From Cardinalis cardinalis (Eukaryota > Chordata > Aves > Passeriformes > Cardinalidae): a DNA stretch of 64,000 bases. The stretch is taken from assembly GCA_014549065.1 (NCBI GenBank), contig JACDOX010000162.1:1182524-1246523 (forward strand), read 5' to 3'. The notes under the pieces are model-generated. The model ran no database searches. It was not told where the DNA came from and saw only the letters and a program-made list of their open reading frames with translations. This document shows, piece after piece, positions 1 to 12,088 of the stretch. The position numbers and the translations under genes were made by a program. The stretch's first letter is position 1, and each line of letters begins with the position of its first letter.

Positions 1-99
1 GGGGAGGGCTACCAGGAGGGGCTTGCAGAGGGCAGCCACGCTGGCATGGCTGAGGGCAGGAGGCACGGAGCGCTGCACGGAGCCAGGATGGGCTCGGAG
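1..99 (+). CDS. LTO1: LTO1 exon with GX3 repeats (5' edge outside window)
   Basis: The window opens inside this exon in frame 1 with GEGYQEG and ends GSE at base 99, followed by donor GTGAGT at 100. It holds most of the GX3 repeat helix that defines the Yae1/Lto1 fold. The upstream exon border is not visible. Confidence 0.93.
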
Positions 100-1990
100 G
101 TGAGTGGGGAAACTCTTCAGCACTGCAGTCTTCTTGGTGTTAGNAAATGACAGCCACCCAGAAATTCCCAGGCTGAGGCCTGCTGTGTTTCACTGCTCTG
201 TCTGTGTCCAGGAGGACCCATAAAGCTGCTTTAAAGGTGCTGTTTTGAGAGTTCATTAGATCCACTTGTGTTTTCTCAGCCTATTTGCTGTATGGAGCTT
301 TGGCAATCTTTTTTCCCAAATTTATGGCTAAAGGTCCTGCTGCCCCCCAATACCATCTCCTGTGGCCCAGCATAGGGAAAAGCATGGAATCTTGAGCCAC
401 AGAGAGGCAGTTCTGTGTGTCTCCTGCACTCTTTGTTAATTGTGATGCTGTGAGGGTTTGTNGCACTGCTCCTCTTCTGCACACCTGGATCAGTAACCAT
501 TCCTAGGAATTCAGGGGCTGGACAGTGGTGGGGAGGCGCCTCAGCTTGTCCCATATGTCCTCTCCAGTTTGTCACAGCTNCAGGATGAGAATGCCAAGCA
601 GCANCCTCCAGATGGTTTGTACAGAATGNTCCTGGACAGACCATAGGAGAGAATTGCTGTAATCTCCTCANACTGGGAGAGCTCCAGAGGGAGGCAGGAT
701 TAGACACATCAAGTGAGAGGGTGGCTTGGGTAACCTTGTACTTGTCAGCCTTTCCAGCTTCCAGTTTGTCTACCCAGGGTTTAGTTTCCCAAAGAGTGAG
801 CTACAGTGTAGTGCTTTATTTTTGTACCACTGTCTATGCTCTGTGTCCTTTGGGGNTTTTTCTTTCCCTCATGACTCTTTAAAATTAATTTTAGATTGGC
901 TGCTACCTTGGGTTTGCTCTGACGTGGCACTGCCTGCTCCAGAAATGCACAGATCCAAAGAACAGGTGAGGTTAAAAAGGCTTAAAGGCATTTCACTGTG
1001 ACTTCCATTCTTCTCTTCATATCTTTTTGTTCTGTCCCATTTTGATTAATCTGTCTGCCAGAATTGCCTTTTTGGTTGCATTTCTTTACTTTGCCCTGTC
1101 ATCTAATCAGTATTTTTGTTGATTCTTGAATATTTTTCAACTTTGGACCGGTAAGTTGAAATGGAAGCCTTAAATCTGTCAGTTGTGCTTAATTCCCAAT
1201 TTGGAATAATTCCTAGTTTGGATAATTTCTTATCCAAGAATAATAATTTCTTAGATAATTTCTTATCTAAGAATATTTCTTATATAAGAATTCTGAAAGT
1301 TGAATTAAAGAAGGATGGAGGGCTGGGTTTTGTGCTCTGGATTATTATATATCAGTATAATTTTCATAGTGATAGATTGCAAAANTTCCTGTGTGAGGAT
1401 CATTGGGTTTTCTTTTAATTAGATTCATTTTGTTTTTTCTAGCAAAAAGCTAAGGGCTCTGGATTCATTAATAGGGATGATTCAGAAGTTCCCATATGAA
1501 GACCCAACTTATGATAAGTTGCAAGAAGATCTGGAAAAAATCAGAGGAAAATTTAAACAGGTTTGTAGGATTAAGCTGTAATTTTAGCACATAAATTAAT
1601 TTTTTAAGATACTTTGCTTTTAAAGCTACTCCAAAATTTTGTGGAGCAGTTATGATTCCCATTCTGCAATCATAGCAAAATACTTGAAGTGAGATACATG
1701 TGAGATACAAGTGAAAATTCCTAATAGCTGAAAATTTCCTGAACAATAACAAGTGCAAAATAAAGGAAAAAAAAATCCTTAAAAAGCAAGTTGGAAATAA
1801 TCTTTGGCAATTTGAATTACAAGTGGGATCAGAAGAAGATAAATGGATCAATTGGGAGTTTTGTTGAACATTCTTCTTGAAAAACAGACCCTTTGAAACA
1901 CTTCTGTGTATTCCTTTTTAGGTTTGTTCAATGCTAAATATTCAGTCTGATTTTAGACTTGGTAATGAGAGATCTTCACTGACATTTTGA
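1..1990 (+). CDS. LTO1: LTO1 (ORAOV1), 5'-truncated: last four coding exons
   Basis: LTO1 pairs with YAE1 as an adaptor that brings ABCE1 (Rli1) to the cytosolic iron-sulfur targeting complex, so it supports ribosome recycling; this is family knowledge. Joined exons are 1-99, 895-965, 1443-1560 and 1922-1990. They read in one frame for 118 residues to a TGA at 1988-1990. The hallmark is a run of GX3 repeats (YQEG, LAEG, SHAG, MAEG, RRHG, ALHG, ARMG, SEIG, CYLG) crossing the first splice junction. It is followed by a conserved block, LIGMIQKFPYEDPTYDKLQ, and the end ERSSLTF. All internal borders are GT-AG with matching phases. About 19 N-terminal residues (recalled from the human protein of 137 residues) lie left of the window. 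CCND1 is the next gene, tail to tail. Confidence 0.95.
895..965 (+). CDS. LTO1: LTO1 exon: IGCYLGFALTWHCLLQ
   Basis: An AATTTTAG acceptor (ending at 894) precedes ATTGGCTGC, and the exon closes on AACAG before GTGAGG at 966. It encodes 23 whole codons plus two bases of a split serine codon (AG|C). It corresponds to IGCYQGFAFAW of the human protein, as recalled. It is too short to stand out as an ORF. Confidence 0.93.
1221..1292 (+). repeat. tandem near-palindromic AT-rich units in LTO1 intron
   Basis: Three consecutive units of the type AATTTCTTAT..AAGAAT occur here. The last contains the perfect 14-bp palindrome TTCTTATATAAGAA at 1277-1290. The units could form small cruciforms. The block lies in the intron between exons 895-965 and 1443-1560. 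Confidence 0.7.
1443..1560 (+). CDS. LTO1: LTO1 exon: conserved IGMIQKFPYEDPTYDKL block
   Basis: The acceptor TTTTTTCTAG ends at 1442. The first base completes the serine codon and 39 codons follow, ending KIRGKFKQ. The donor is GTTTGT, a sub-optimal +3/+4 context with the +5 G kept. Confidence 0.95.
1922..1990 (+). CDS. LTO1: LTO1 terminal coding exon and stop
   Basis: The acceptor TTCCTTTTTAG ends at 1921. Twenty-two codons (VCSMLNIQSDF...SSLTF) and TGA follow. The last three residues are L-T-F. The C-terminal tripeptide of CIA client adaptors is usually [LIM]-[DES]-[WF], so threonine replaces the usual D/E/S at the middle position. Confidence 0.93.
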   Translation, partial: VCSMLNIQSDFRLGNERSSLTF

Positions 1991-2377
1991 ATGCAAAAGA
2001 GGAAGATAATCGTGGATGACCAAAGGAAAAAAAACCATGAAAATAACAGAACTGGAAAAGTGTCTATCTACTTTTATATAAAAAAAAAATCAAAATAGTG
2101 AAGAGATGTTAAAGGGGAAGTGAAAAATCACTGGACTTGCAGTATTATTTAACATTTATTATCTCCAAGTTTTATTTAGGCTATTACACACACTAGTGTG
2201 TAAATCTGTTAAATAGAAATATTTGTTTTAATTCTTTGCTAGTCTTTTACTGATAATTCCTCAAAAGGAATATAAACATTTGCACAGTTTCCTTGTTTAA
2301 AGGATNTCTGTTACTTAAAAATCTGTGTATGCAGATCATTCAGTTTACACAATGTGTACATGCTGTGGGTGAAGGAA

Positions 2378-2383
2378 AATAAA
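2378..2383 (+). terminator. LTO1: candidate LTO1 poly(A) signal AATAAA
   Basis: This is the first canonical AATAAA after the LTO1 stop, about 390 bases downstream. It would give a short 3' UTR. Another AATAAA near 3929 is possible. Choice by position only. Confidence 0.35.
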
Positions 2384-5300
2384 ATCAACTCCCTGCAGAC
2401 TTTGCAGCAGCAAACATTTTTGTGAGGAGAAGATGGAATGACAAAGGAGGTCAGAATGCAGAGGAGAAGGATGAAGATACCNGCTCAGAATGTGGAATTT
2501 GCACCTGGATTTTCCAGTAGTTTTGCAGACTGATGGGGGGAAGGGAGCAAACTCCACAAAATCCAACCCCTCCCTACAAGTNAGCAGTTTAGATGGTGGG
2601 TGAGATGAACATGACTGACAGAAGAGTTGTGATTCTCATTGACTGTATTTATCAGTGCCTCTCACACAGGCCAGCTTTTTATGTGCCAGCCTTGAAATGG
2701 GACCACTTCAGTCTCATTCCAAATCACTGGATGCTGCCAGCTGTGTTAGCTGAGAGAAGTGCCTGGAACAGGCTTTGCCTTGGGCTGCTGGATGTCTTTG
2801 CATTCCAGTGAGGAATTCCAGAATTCCTTTTACCNCCTGTACCCTGTGTGTGTCTGGCTCTGCCTCCATGCCACTGCTCAGCCTTATGAATTTGATATGA
2901 AATAGGAAAATCAAAGACAGATTCGAGGTTTTTGGTTTGTTTAACTGTCTTACATGTGAATTTTGATAGCCACAGGCAGTGTCAGAGCCATCTAGTGGAT
3001 GTGTGGGATTGTAGGAGCTCACAGATGCTTGTGTAGCTGAAGTGGTTAAAATAGACAGTGCAGAATGTACACATTTATGATGATTCTAATTATGTGGAGA
3101 ATATCTTTGCAATGAAGTAACACTGAGGTAGGAATTAATTTTACTTGTTTCCTCATTTGCTAAAATGTCTGTAAAAGCAAGGGCAGGGTTGTGAGAGCTC
3201 CAGGTGCAGCATTTGTTTAATAGAACTGTGTGATATGTGGGTGACAAGCCAAGGTGCTGCTCCAGAGATTGTATCAAACACAGNTATTTTTGTTCAGCTC
3301 AGGAGAGAAAGGGTCTTTGGCAGTCAGGTGGTGACTGTTATTTGGAAAATTGGTTTGGTGGCTAATTTTCTTGTATTGCTTTAGTTCTATTTAAAAAAAT
3401 ACAGTAAATTATTGTATAAATACATGTGTATATACTGAACTATAAGTATTGTATCAGCCAGGATTTCCAGCTGGGATATACCAAGTTTAGGGTTATCTAT
3501 TAGGTCTTTATTTTTTTAATTAGGTCTTTAATTAAGTTTCATTTGTGTGGACACACTGATGGAGTCTCTTCTTCCATGAGTCTGTATTTTTCTGACTATC
3601 TGCTGTTTCACACCTTGTGTGGGCCTGATTTGGTTTATTAAATGAGGTACAGTTCAAAATTCTGTTGGATGTGCAGTTGTGTGCTTTCTTCAGTGCCATT
3701 TTTTGTGTTTTCTGCAGTGATTTGTGGGGGTTTGTGTCACATTCATGCTGTGGCAGTGGAACATTCCCAGCATTCTGAAGAGGTGTTTTTATGCCTGATT
3801 TACAGCTGAGGTTTTGGGTATGCCTGATTTATAGCCCAGGTTATATCAAGAATATTCATTTGTCTTTGTCTTAGGGTCACAAAGATACAGAAAAATACGC
3901 AGCCTTGTACATTATGATACTGGTTATTAATAAAGCAGGACATTGAGATTGTGGCTTGGTGCTGATTGTCCAAGAAGTTGGAAATTTTGGAAAAGTAAGA
4001 CTTCAGACTATATCTCTGTACTCATTCACCAGCCCTGCTTCCAGCTCAGTAGTTAGGGAGGAATGCTTGAAACATTTCACTCACCAATTTCTGACTTGCC
4101 TGGACTGCGTTCTAGCTTGTTTTGTCTCTTTGTGATCATCTCTCAGCTGAGCCTGTGGAATATGGAATTCTGTTAAAAGGTGGATATACAGCTCATTACT
4201 GCNAGGCTGCTGAAGTCATGGCAATCCAGGAGAGTTGTAATTTTCCTTTCTTCAACGTGTGATGAGTACAAGAAATAGTGAATTTTGAGGCATCAGCTGA
4301 GGTAATCTTTGAATACTATTTGGTAAAGTTCCCTAGCACAATTCTTGTTCTGTCTTCATTAAGCAACTTCCTTTCCATTTCTTGTCAGCTGTAGTAAAGG
4401 TGATAAATTCTTTGAGTGAATATCTGTAATGGACAGAAATGAGTGAAATAAATCAGAAAAAAAAAGAACATGGGTGTGCAGTTGTTTGCTTCAAAACCAA
4501 CCCTGTAGAGGTACTCCGGCTCATTTGAATCCNGATCTGTTTTTCTGAAACAAGGCTGTGATAATTTCCACATGAGATTAAATTTGGAGTTTTAATTTTC
4601 CAGTAAATCAGTTTCAATGTTTATGTAGGTTTTGGTTTTTGAAAAGATGCAAGAGAGAGTTTGAGCCTGCCCTGTATTTATGAATGCTTATTTGCACTTT
4701 GGCTGGAAATGCAACTTCCTACACTGGAATAAAGGGAAATCCATCNGTCAAAAGTCTGCCTGCACCCTAATATCCCACAGTGCTTTAGAATAAGAACTTA
4801 ATATTTCTGGTATTGTTTTCTAATTCTTTCTATTCTTGGTGCCTTTTGAATAGTGCCCTTTGCAACTTCTTACAACCATGGCTTCTGGTCTAATTGCAGC
4901 TTAAAACTTCAGCTTTCATAGTTTGGCAAGTAACCATGAAGATTCTCATTTTACAGTCTGCCAGAGTTGTTTTTTTAATGGATAAAGTTGTGACAGTACA
5001 CATTCCCACAGAAGTGGATGTATCACCAAGGAAAAAGGGGATTTGGGAGGAGTGAGAGGAGTTCAGCAGGTTCCCAGTTGCAAGTTGTGGTGTCTGGGAC
5101 TGATGTGTAAAGGCCAACTGGAGCAAAGCACTGCTGAAGCACTTCAGTGTGTCCCAGGGTTTGGAACTGCAGCACCAGCCTAGCCTGGGGTGATAATAAA
5201 AATAATAATAAAAGCTCTGTGTGCTGTTTTGTAAGCTTGCACAGTCAATTCATTTGTAGCTAACCTGAATATCTCTTTGACATTACACTGGGAATGCTCC

Positions 5301-8300
5301 CACCTTAATCACTGGAGTGTTTATTCCCTAAGTGTAATTAAATTTTTTCAGCATTTTTCCTGCTAGAATTCTGTAGTACTACTTACCAAATGTGTGGAAG
5401 GAGACATGGTCACTAAGCTCATCTGAAATGTGGGAAACTTCCTAAATCCATGGAATATATGAAAAGTGAAAAAAATCTCAGGCATTGTTTCACTTGATTC
5501 CAAAGCAGCTTGCTGCACAATGTTTTAAATTATTTTATCCTATTCTATAACCATAACTAATTGAGCACTAGTGCAGCATTCTGTGTATCTGGTTTTGGGG
5601 AGATTTCTGAATAGGAATAAGAAATGGCATAANACTTTTGCCTTGGAAAAATTAGAAAGCTACACAATTCTAGTTGTGCAGAATTTGTTAGGGTGACATC
5701 TGAAATAGTGGCCTCCTGTCTGATAGAATTTAACTGACACTTGTTCCTAATAAAATNATGGAGTTTTATTTTAGCAAAATGTTCAGCAGAAAGGAGGTTG
5801 ATTATTCAGTTGATTATCCTCACTGTGCATCAGACAGAATCAACTCAGCATTTGTCACTGTTCCATTTCTGATTTTAACTCTCTGTTTTGCTGCTTTAGC
5901 TCAACACTTTCTAACTTTCAGCATCTTCAGGATTCTGGGGAATAATCAACACTATGTGGAATCTTTCTTGATAGTAGGAACTGTGAGTCAGCAACCCTTT
6001 AATTTTTTTAGTTGCAGCCATTGTTCCAGCAGCAAGCTTTGCTGCTATTGTCCACTGTTTGTCCAGCTCACGTTTACTGGACTGTGGGAACGGATTAGGG
6101 TTTCATGGCTTTTTTTTTCTTCTTGCATAAACTCTTGATCAAAGACATTCCTTGGATGACAAAACACTGTATACTGTGTCACACAGCCCTGACCAGACTG
6201 CACGAACAGTAGTTTAAAAACACATGCCTACATTGTTCTCTAAACTGGCCTGCTTTTTTTTTCTGCAATGTATGTGCAGACATTGAATTTTTGAGACCCC
6301 GTTTACCTCTGTTAAAAACACACACACATACAGAAGTTATTGTTAATAAGCACTTGACAGTTTCTGAAATACAAGTTAAAAAGCAAATTACTCTGGGACT
6401 AAGAACAGACAGAACAGAATGTCATTTCTTAGCAGAGNTAGGAGTTATATCTGCAGTGTATTTCCTTCCTGAGGAGACCTTGGTTGTGGGGCAGGTAGTG
6501 GAGCACACTGGAAACCCAAAGCCANATGGATTATGGCATCATTTTATGTGTCACAGCCAGAACACCTGAGTAGGGTAGAGAATGGTTGGAGCACAGTTTG
6601 GGACTGCATTAACCTGCTTCACCATAAATACATTGTTAGAACCACATTTTGAGAGCCTGGCTTGTTACAGTTTTATGTCTTGNTCTTTTAAGTTCTCTTA
6701 TGCATTAGGAGGAGGACAAATTTCAGAAAATTCTGGTAGCATCATTATTCCTCAAACTAATGAGAAAGAAAGAAATGGTATTAGCAAGCATGGAGACACT
6801 TTCAAGGAGCCTTGCCTTGTGATTTGCCTGAAATACTCCTTCAAATACTCCTTCAGCAGAAACATGGAAGAAAGAGATTCCTGAAGACCCATTGAGCAGG
6901 TTTACAGAGGGATTTAAAACCATGGGAGGGCTGAATTTGGGTGGTTGGAGAGCTGTTTGTGAAGGAGAGAAACCNTGTTCCACAAACACGAGGCTTTGCA
7001 TTGTCTGGCTCTGCAACACTGTTGAGCACTGTCATGCAGAAGTGAAGGCAGATGAAACTTNTCTCACTGACATTGGAAAGCCATATCCATAAGGGAAGAA
7101 CCCTCCTGATCCTTTGCAGTNCAAGGGTCTCCATGAAAAGAGAAACCTAAAAAATGTAAGGCTCACGGATGTGTTGTCTAAAAGGAATTAAATGATCAGA
7201 GTGAGTGACTGAAATGGCTACAGAAATATTAAGTCAAACCCACAAAATAAATGTATTACATTTAGAAGAAATNATGTTTACTTATGAGTAAATAATTTAT
7301 AATGTCTTCTGGAAATTTAACAGCGTCCATTGGCTGAAGCTTTGCTCTTCATATTTAAAATAGCCAAACGTAAAGAGCTTTGGTCTGTGGATGTTCAGGG
7401 AGGAAAGAAAGCTGTTCAAAAATAATACCCTGTATTTGAACAATCTGGAGTGATACAATCTAATAAAGGGGAGAAATGAAACATCAAAAAGCTCAATTGC
7501 CCGTTGCAGACAGTTTGCCATCAGAGAGTGGCTCAGGACACCAGGTCACTGCCTCGGGCTGGCTCAGGGCTGCTGTCACAATGCCCTGCTGGTGCTTTCG
7601 TGGGCCTTGGGTGAGGATCTGCCCCATCACATCCCAGCCACAAAGGTGGTGGCTGTCACAGGAGACCAGGGGAATGAAGCCGTGTCCCAGGGCTGCTGTC
7701 AGGCNGGATGGATGAAACAAAACCACTCAGCAACGTAGAACCTAAAATGTATTTACTCAGCAGGGGAGGGGGAGTGGATGGCAATTTCCATTCTGTGATG
7801 CACACACTACATGCACGACTCAGAGCTCTAGATCTCTGTTCCCCACACGCATCCAGAGGAGGATTCCTTCTCTGGCCAGTCCATGTGTCAGGTCCTGCCT
7901 TGGAGCTTGGCCCNTGCATGTCACAATTCCTCCTTTGGTTCAGTGTTCCTGGTGCTGGTGGAGATCCATGCCTGTGAATTCCCTGAAATATGAGACTTTT
8001 TAATACCCGTTCTTCACACAGGCAGGAAGGAGGACAGGTCTAGGTAGGGCTCTGCAGGTGCTATAGGATCAGCAAGGAGCTGTTTCTGGTTTCACTCTTA
8101 AATGTTTATGACAATCAAAAAGCAATTGCCTTCCTCCTGCATTTGGTCCTGCTTGGCCATAAAGAACAAAAGCAGAAGTCTGGCAAATGTCCCATTATCA
8201 GTGCAATCCCACTGACTAATTTGCATTCNCTTTCTCATCACTTGATTGGAATATGGTGTGGGACTCAGTCAGAAGACACATGGGAATCTATGCTGGCCAT

Positions 8301-9930
8301 GCCAATGCAATTACTATGAGCAATTGTATTTGTGGGATCATAAAAATAAATACCTTGTTTGTCTGAAGAGATACATTTCTCANCAAATGATGCCAACAGG
8401 AATTCATTAAAATTCATTAAAATGCCATCATTTACAGCTTTACTACCATTGTGGGAATCTCAGTGTATGTATCCCACGTGCATGGGTCATTCCTGTGACT
8501 CTTCTAAAAACAACAGCTCCAACCTTCTCTTTCTCCTCTATCTTCTGGAGGTTTTTATCACTTAAAATGCCAGCTGTGCTTGAATGCAAGTGGATTAATT
8601 TTTTTTTTCATTTGCTAGTTCTTGTTTATCGTTTAATAAAGAGCATTTGAATTTAAGTGTCCATAAAAGGTCCAAGATTGTCAAATGGCCTGAATTCAGC
8701 AATGGAACTGGGAAGGTTTTTGGGAGGTTTGTTGGTGGTTTTTCTTTGTACATGTCTCAATTTGATACAAAAAAGTACAGTAGTTTTCCCTTTAATAAGC
8801 TACAACATAGTCTAGCTGAACATGCATATTTTTTTACAGCCTATAGTAAATTGTTTTTCTTGCTACATTCTTGTCTTTCTGCCCTTTGCAATGTGAGTAA
8901 TACTGGCATAGTTCACCCAGCAGTCAAGTTTAGGAGTCTGCATTTAGAGATGATGTTCAGGAGAAGGAAAATGTAAATAACTGAGCTGACTATGTGGGCT
9001 TAAACCTACTTAAGTCACAAATATTTAGTCAGTTTAACAGCATTTATAAAAGAGATGGGAATGGCAAAACCTACTTAACACATTCAACCAAACACAGGTT
9101 TACATTTCTCACTGAATCACTGTAATGTTTTTATCAGCATAAGATTTTTGTCAAAAGTCAAGATCCTCTAGTGTGTCCTCACTTGGTTTTCAAACACTTA
9201 AGGTCAGAGGGATGAGCCATCAGCCATACAAAGGAAAGCTATTTGTTCTTTCTGGGCTTTTGGGGTTTTTTATGCTGGGAGAAATGAACCATTTTTGGCC
9301 CAGACCAATTTAAGCTTTGGCTTGATGTGTTTCTGAAGTCCCTGTGAGTTTAGTTCAGGTTATCTTTCAGTGTTTTACACCTCCCAGTGTAACTCACCGT
9401 ACAGAGGAGCTGCCCATTTCAGAAGGAACAAACCAGACCCCATTTGTACTGGTTTCACTTCACCCACCTGACCTGGGATTTTGCAGCAGACCACACAGGC
9501 TTCAGGTTTCTGGCTGAAACGAGTGGGAAACCACCGAGCTCACCCAGACTCATCTGGGGTTCTTCTGATGCAGGTGGTTTCCCATCTAGTGGTAACTGCC
9601 CTGAAAGGAGCTTATTCTGCACTAGACAACGATTAACACGTTAGGAGTCAGCTCTGCAGTTTCATTTTTCATTTCCTGTGCTGCACTTGCTGCACAGAAT
9701 CAGTTGTAACGTGAAGTTTAGTCAGTGGGAAACTCAGAAGGAAGATACCCAATTTCTAATTTGTCACAGGGAGGACAAGCACTTGGCCTTTTACAGAATT
9801 TTTTTTTAAGGCAGAAATACAGGATATATTTTACAGGATTAAAATTCACAGGATAAACAATCAAAGACATAGGTTATAAGCTTTACCATCTCCACTGAAA
9901 ATAAGCTGCTTCTGCTGTGTTCAGCTTGGA

Positions 9931-9942
9931 AAATAATAATAA

Positions 9943-9996
<54 letters not shown>
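9931..9996 (+). repeat. (AAT)n microsatellite
   Basis: About 22 AAT units with one interruption (AAAATAAT) near the left end. It sits just beyond the likely CCND1 3' end. Confidence 0.95.
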
Positions 9997-9997
<1 letters not shown>

Positions 9998-10330
9998 TGC
10001 AGCCCCTGTTTTCAGAGATATTTTGGATTGTGTATTGGAACAGAGGTTATAATTTTTTCCTCATTTTATTTTGTAATAATATCTAATTCCTGTCCTAGAT
10101 CCAGTTCTTTTTTTACATTCTTTTAGTTGGCTTTAATGTTTTTCAGGTTTATTCTGTGTTCTCTTAGCTGTAAAAGCTGTCTGAGGGGAAGGCACAGAGA
10201 AGGCAGCTTAACCAACTGGCTTTTAAAACCAACTGTCTTCTGTAAAGGTCTTGTGGGACACAAAACCTTCCACTGATGAGAAAATACCAGCAAGCATTCT
10301 GTGCCATCCAACACCTACTTTGTTTTACCC

Positions 10331-10336
10331 TTTATT
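10331..10336 (-). terminator. CCND1: alternative CCND1 poly(A) signal AATAAA
   Basis: The minus strand reads GTGAATAAAGGGT. It is a canonical hexamer 320 bases beyond the first candidate. Transcript ends are needed to choose. Confidence 0.3.
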
Positions 10337-10651
10337 CACATGGACCACCAAAGGGCATTTTACTATGACTAATTTCCTTTAGTGTGAAAAAATAAAGTCT
10401 TCAGGCAGGGAAAAAAATATTTTGCTTCTTTAAAAAGACACGTTGGTGTGACAGGCAGGCAGTTGACTACCCATGGCTCGAAACACCCACGCTTTCCTAA
10501 AATAACAACAAAAAGTCTTCAGCTTTTCAAACGTGTCAAACCTAGAAAATGTCACGTGCTTTACTCACAGCACCAGGGAGTTGCAACCATTCAGCATTTT
10601 CAAGGCAATTAAAGATAAATTAAGAGATGACAACAGTTGGGTTTTACCAAT

Positions 10652-10657
10652 TTTATT
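10652..10657 (-). terminator. CCND1: candidate CCND1 poly(A) signal AATAAA
   Basis: The minus strand reads GAAATAAAATTGG here, about 3.3 kb after the stop counting the gap at face value. That fits the known length of cyclin D1 long 3' UTRs. Confidence 0.4.
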
Positions 10658-11157
10658 TCTAGACTTTAGATTTTTTTGCTGGAAACTTGTCTGTTACAGG
10701 TCTGTTGGTGAAAATGTGCATTTCAGACCAGTGAGGCCAATAAGTACAATATAAAAATGTACAAATCTGAATTGCTTTTGCTTACTACAGATTGTTATCA
10801 TAATGTGACAAATAAAGCATCTCTGTTGGCACGTGAACCCACTTATCTGGATTTGGCCTTTTTCAGTACATACAATATTTCAAAAAAATTTGCAGTACAC
10901 ACTACCACTCAGTGTAACACATAATAAAACCAACAAGCACTAAACTCAATAATCATGTTTGGTTCAGGGACACAGAGATGCCACAAACAGAAGTGTTTTA
11001 TGAGGTAAGCAGTAAGAAATGTTCCTGAAATTTGGACAGAATGTATCCAGTCCTCCTGGGTCCTGCGACTGCTAGTAGCATTGCAATGCTTATTTATGCA
11101 CTATGTAGGATCTTAACTGCATTTGCCTCAAAATGAGTTCTAATTCTGTTTTGGTTT

Positions 11158-11164
11158 AGCAGCA
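11158..11164 (-). promoter_or_regulatory. CCND1: miR-15/16 family seed match in CCND1 3' UTR
   Basis: The minus strand reads TGCTGCT followed by A at 11157, an 8-mer match to the miR-15/16/195 seed. Repression of cyclin D1 by miR-15/16 is well established in mammals; its use here is inferred. Confidence 0.5.
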
Positions 11165-11906
11165 TACAGGCAACAGCTAGATTATTCTTCAGCATACAAC
11201 TCTGTTAGCTGGCTTATTTATGAGATTTACAGGCTTTTTTTAAATTAGCATTATGCTATAATTATAAAAAAAAACAAACCAAAACAAACAAAAAAACCCT
11301 AGTATATCATAACAGATTAAACACACAAAATACTTAGAGTTCCAGAAGATAACCTATCTTACCAAATGATGTGTCCTAGCTGAGGGAGAACCACATCAGG
11401 TGGCACACAAGAGTTATATTATAATGCACCTTTCATATATCAATGTGGCTAGTAACACAACTTAAAACTACTATGATAATAAACCCCAGATCAGACAAAG
11501 TATCCAGCTTTATAAAAAAAAAACCAAAAAAAAAAAAAAACCAAACAAAAAAACAACCAACCCTCGACATAAATTGATCTTCTGAAATGTCTGCTAGTTT
11601 TTAAATTAATGCAGAGACCCATTCAGAGCAATGTTTGATGCATTTCTGTTTGCAGTAGAACTATGAGGCACTGTAAGAACATCAAAACCTGGTCTAGACA
11701 CGGGTAACTGAAGTATGAGGTATTGTGAAACAGGAACCTTTTTTGGAATAGAGCAGTAATCACATTAAGTAAAAATTGATCACATAAAAAATCTACAAAA
11801 AAAAATGATGTCAATAATATAATTTTCTATGAGAAAATTAAAACCTATTACATGGCAGTATATGACATTGTATAACAAAAAAAAAAAAAAAACTGATCCA
11901 CAAAAT

Positions 11907-11913
11907 AGCAGCA
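11907..11913 (-). promoter_or_regulatory. CCND1: second miR-15/16 family seed match in CCND1 3' UTR
   Basis: The minus strand again reads TGCTGCT followed by A (11906), a second 8-mer site about 750 bases from the first. Two sites in one 3' UTR strengthen the case for miR-15/16 control. Confidence 0.5.
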
Positions 11914-12088
11914 AAACACAATGACAAAGATACAGAAAAGCAATGTTAATTTTTTTTCAAACCATGCTGGGAATTTATCCATAGCAGCTCAATAAAAACG
12001 GAGCATCCACTCCTTTTCTTTTGTCTTTTTCATTTTTTTTTATCTTTTGAATTTTTTTATCTTTTTTCCTTTTTTTGTTCTTTTTTTT

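Larger units (their letters stand above)
1991..10330. other. LTO1 3' UTR and LTO1-CCND1 intergenic region
   Basis: Both neighbouring genes end towards this stretch. It presumably starts with the LTO1 3' UTR. I see only short frames interrupted by stops, simple AT-rich sequence, a (CA)-type patch near 6320 and the (AAT)n at 9931-9996. No coding exon, RNA gene or intact mobile element was recognised. Confidence 0.6.

Noticed and set aside
1..10330. FGF19 or another 11q13-cluster gene in the window
   Set aside because: Synteny predicts FGF19 beyond LTO1, but no FGF-like core is seen. It would lie to the left of the window.
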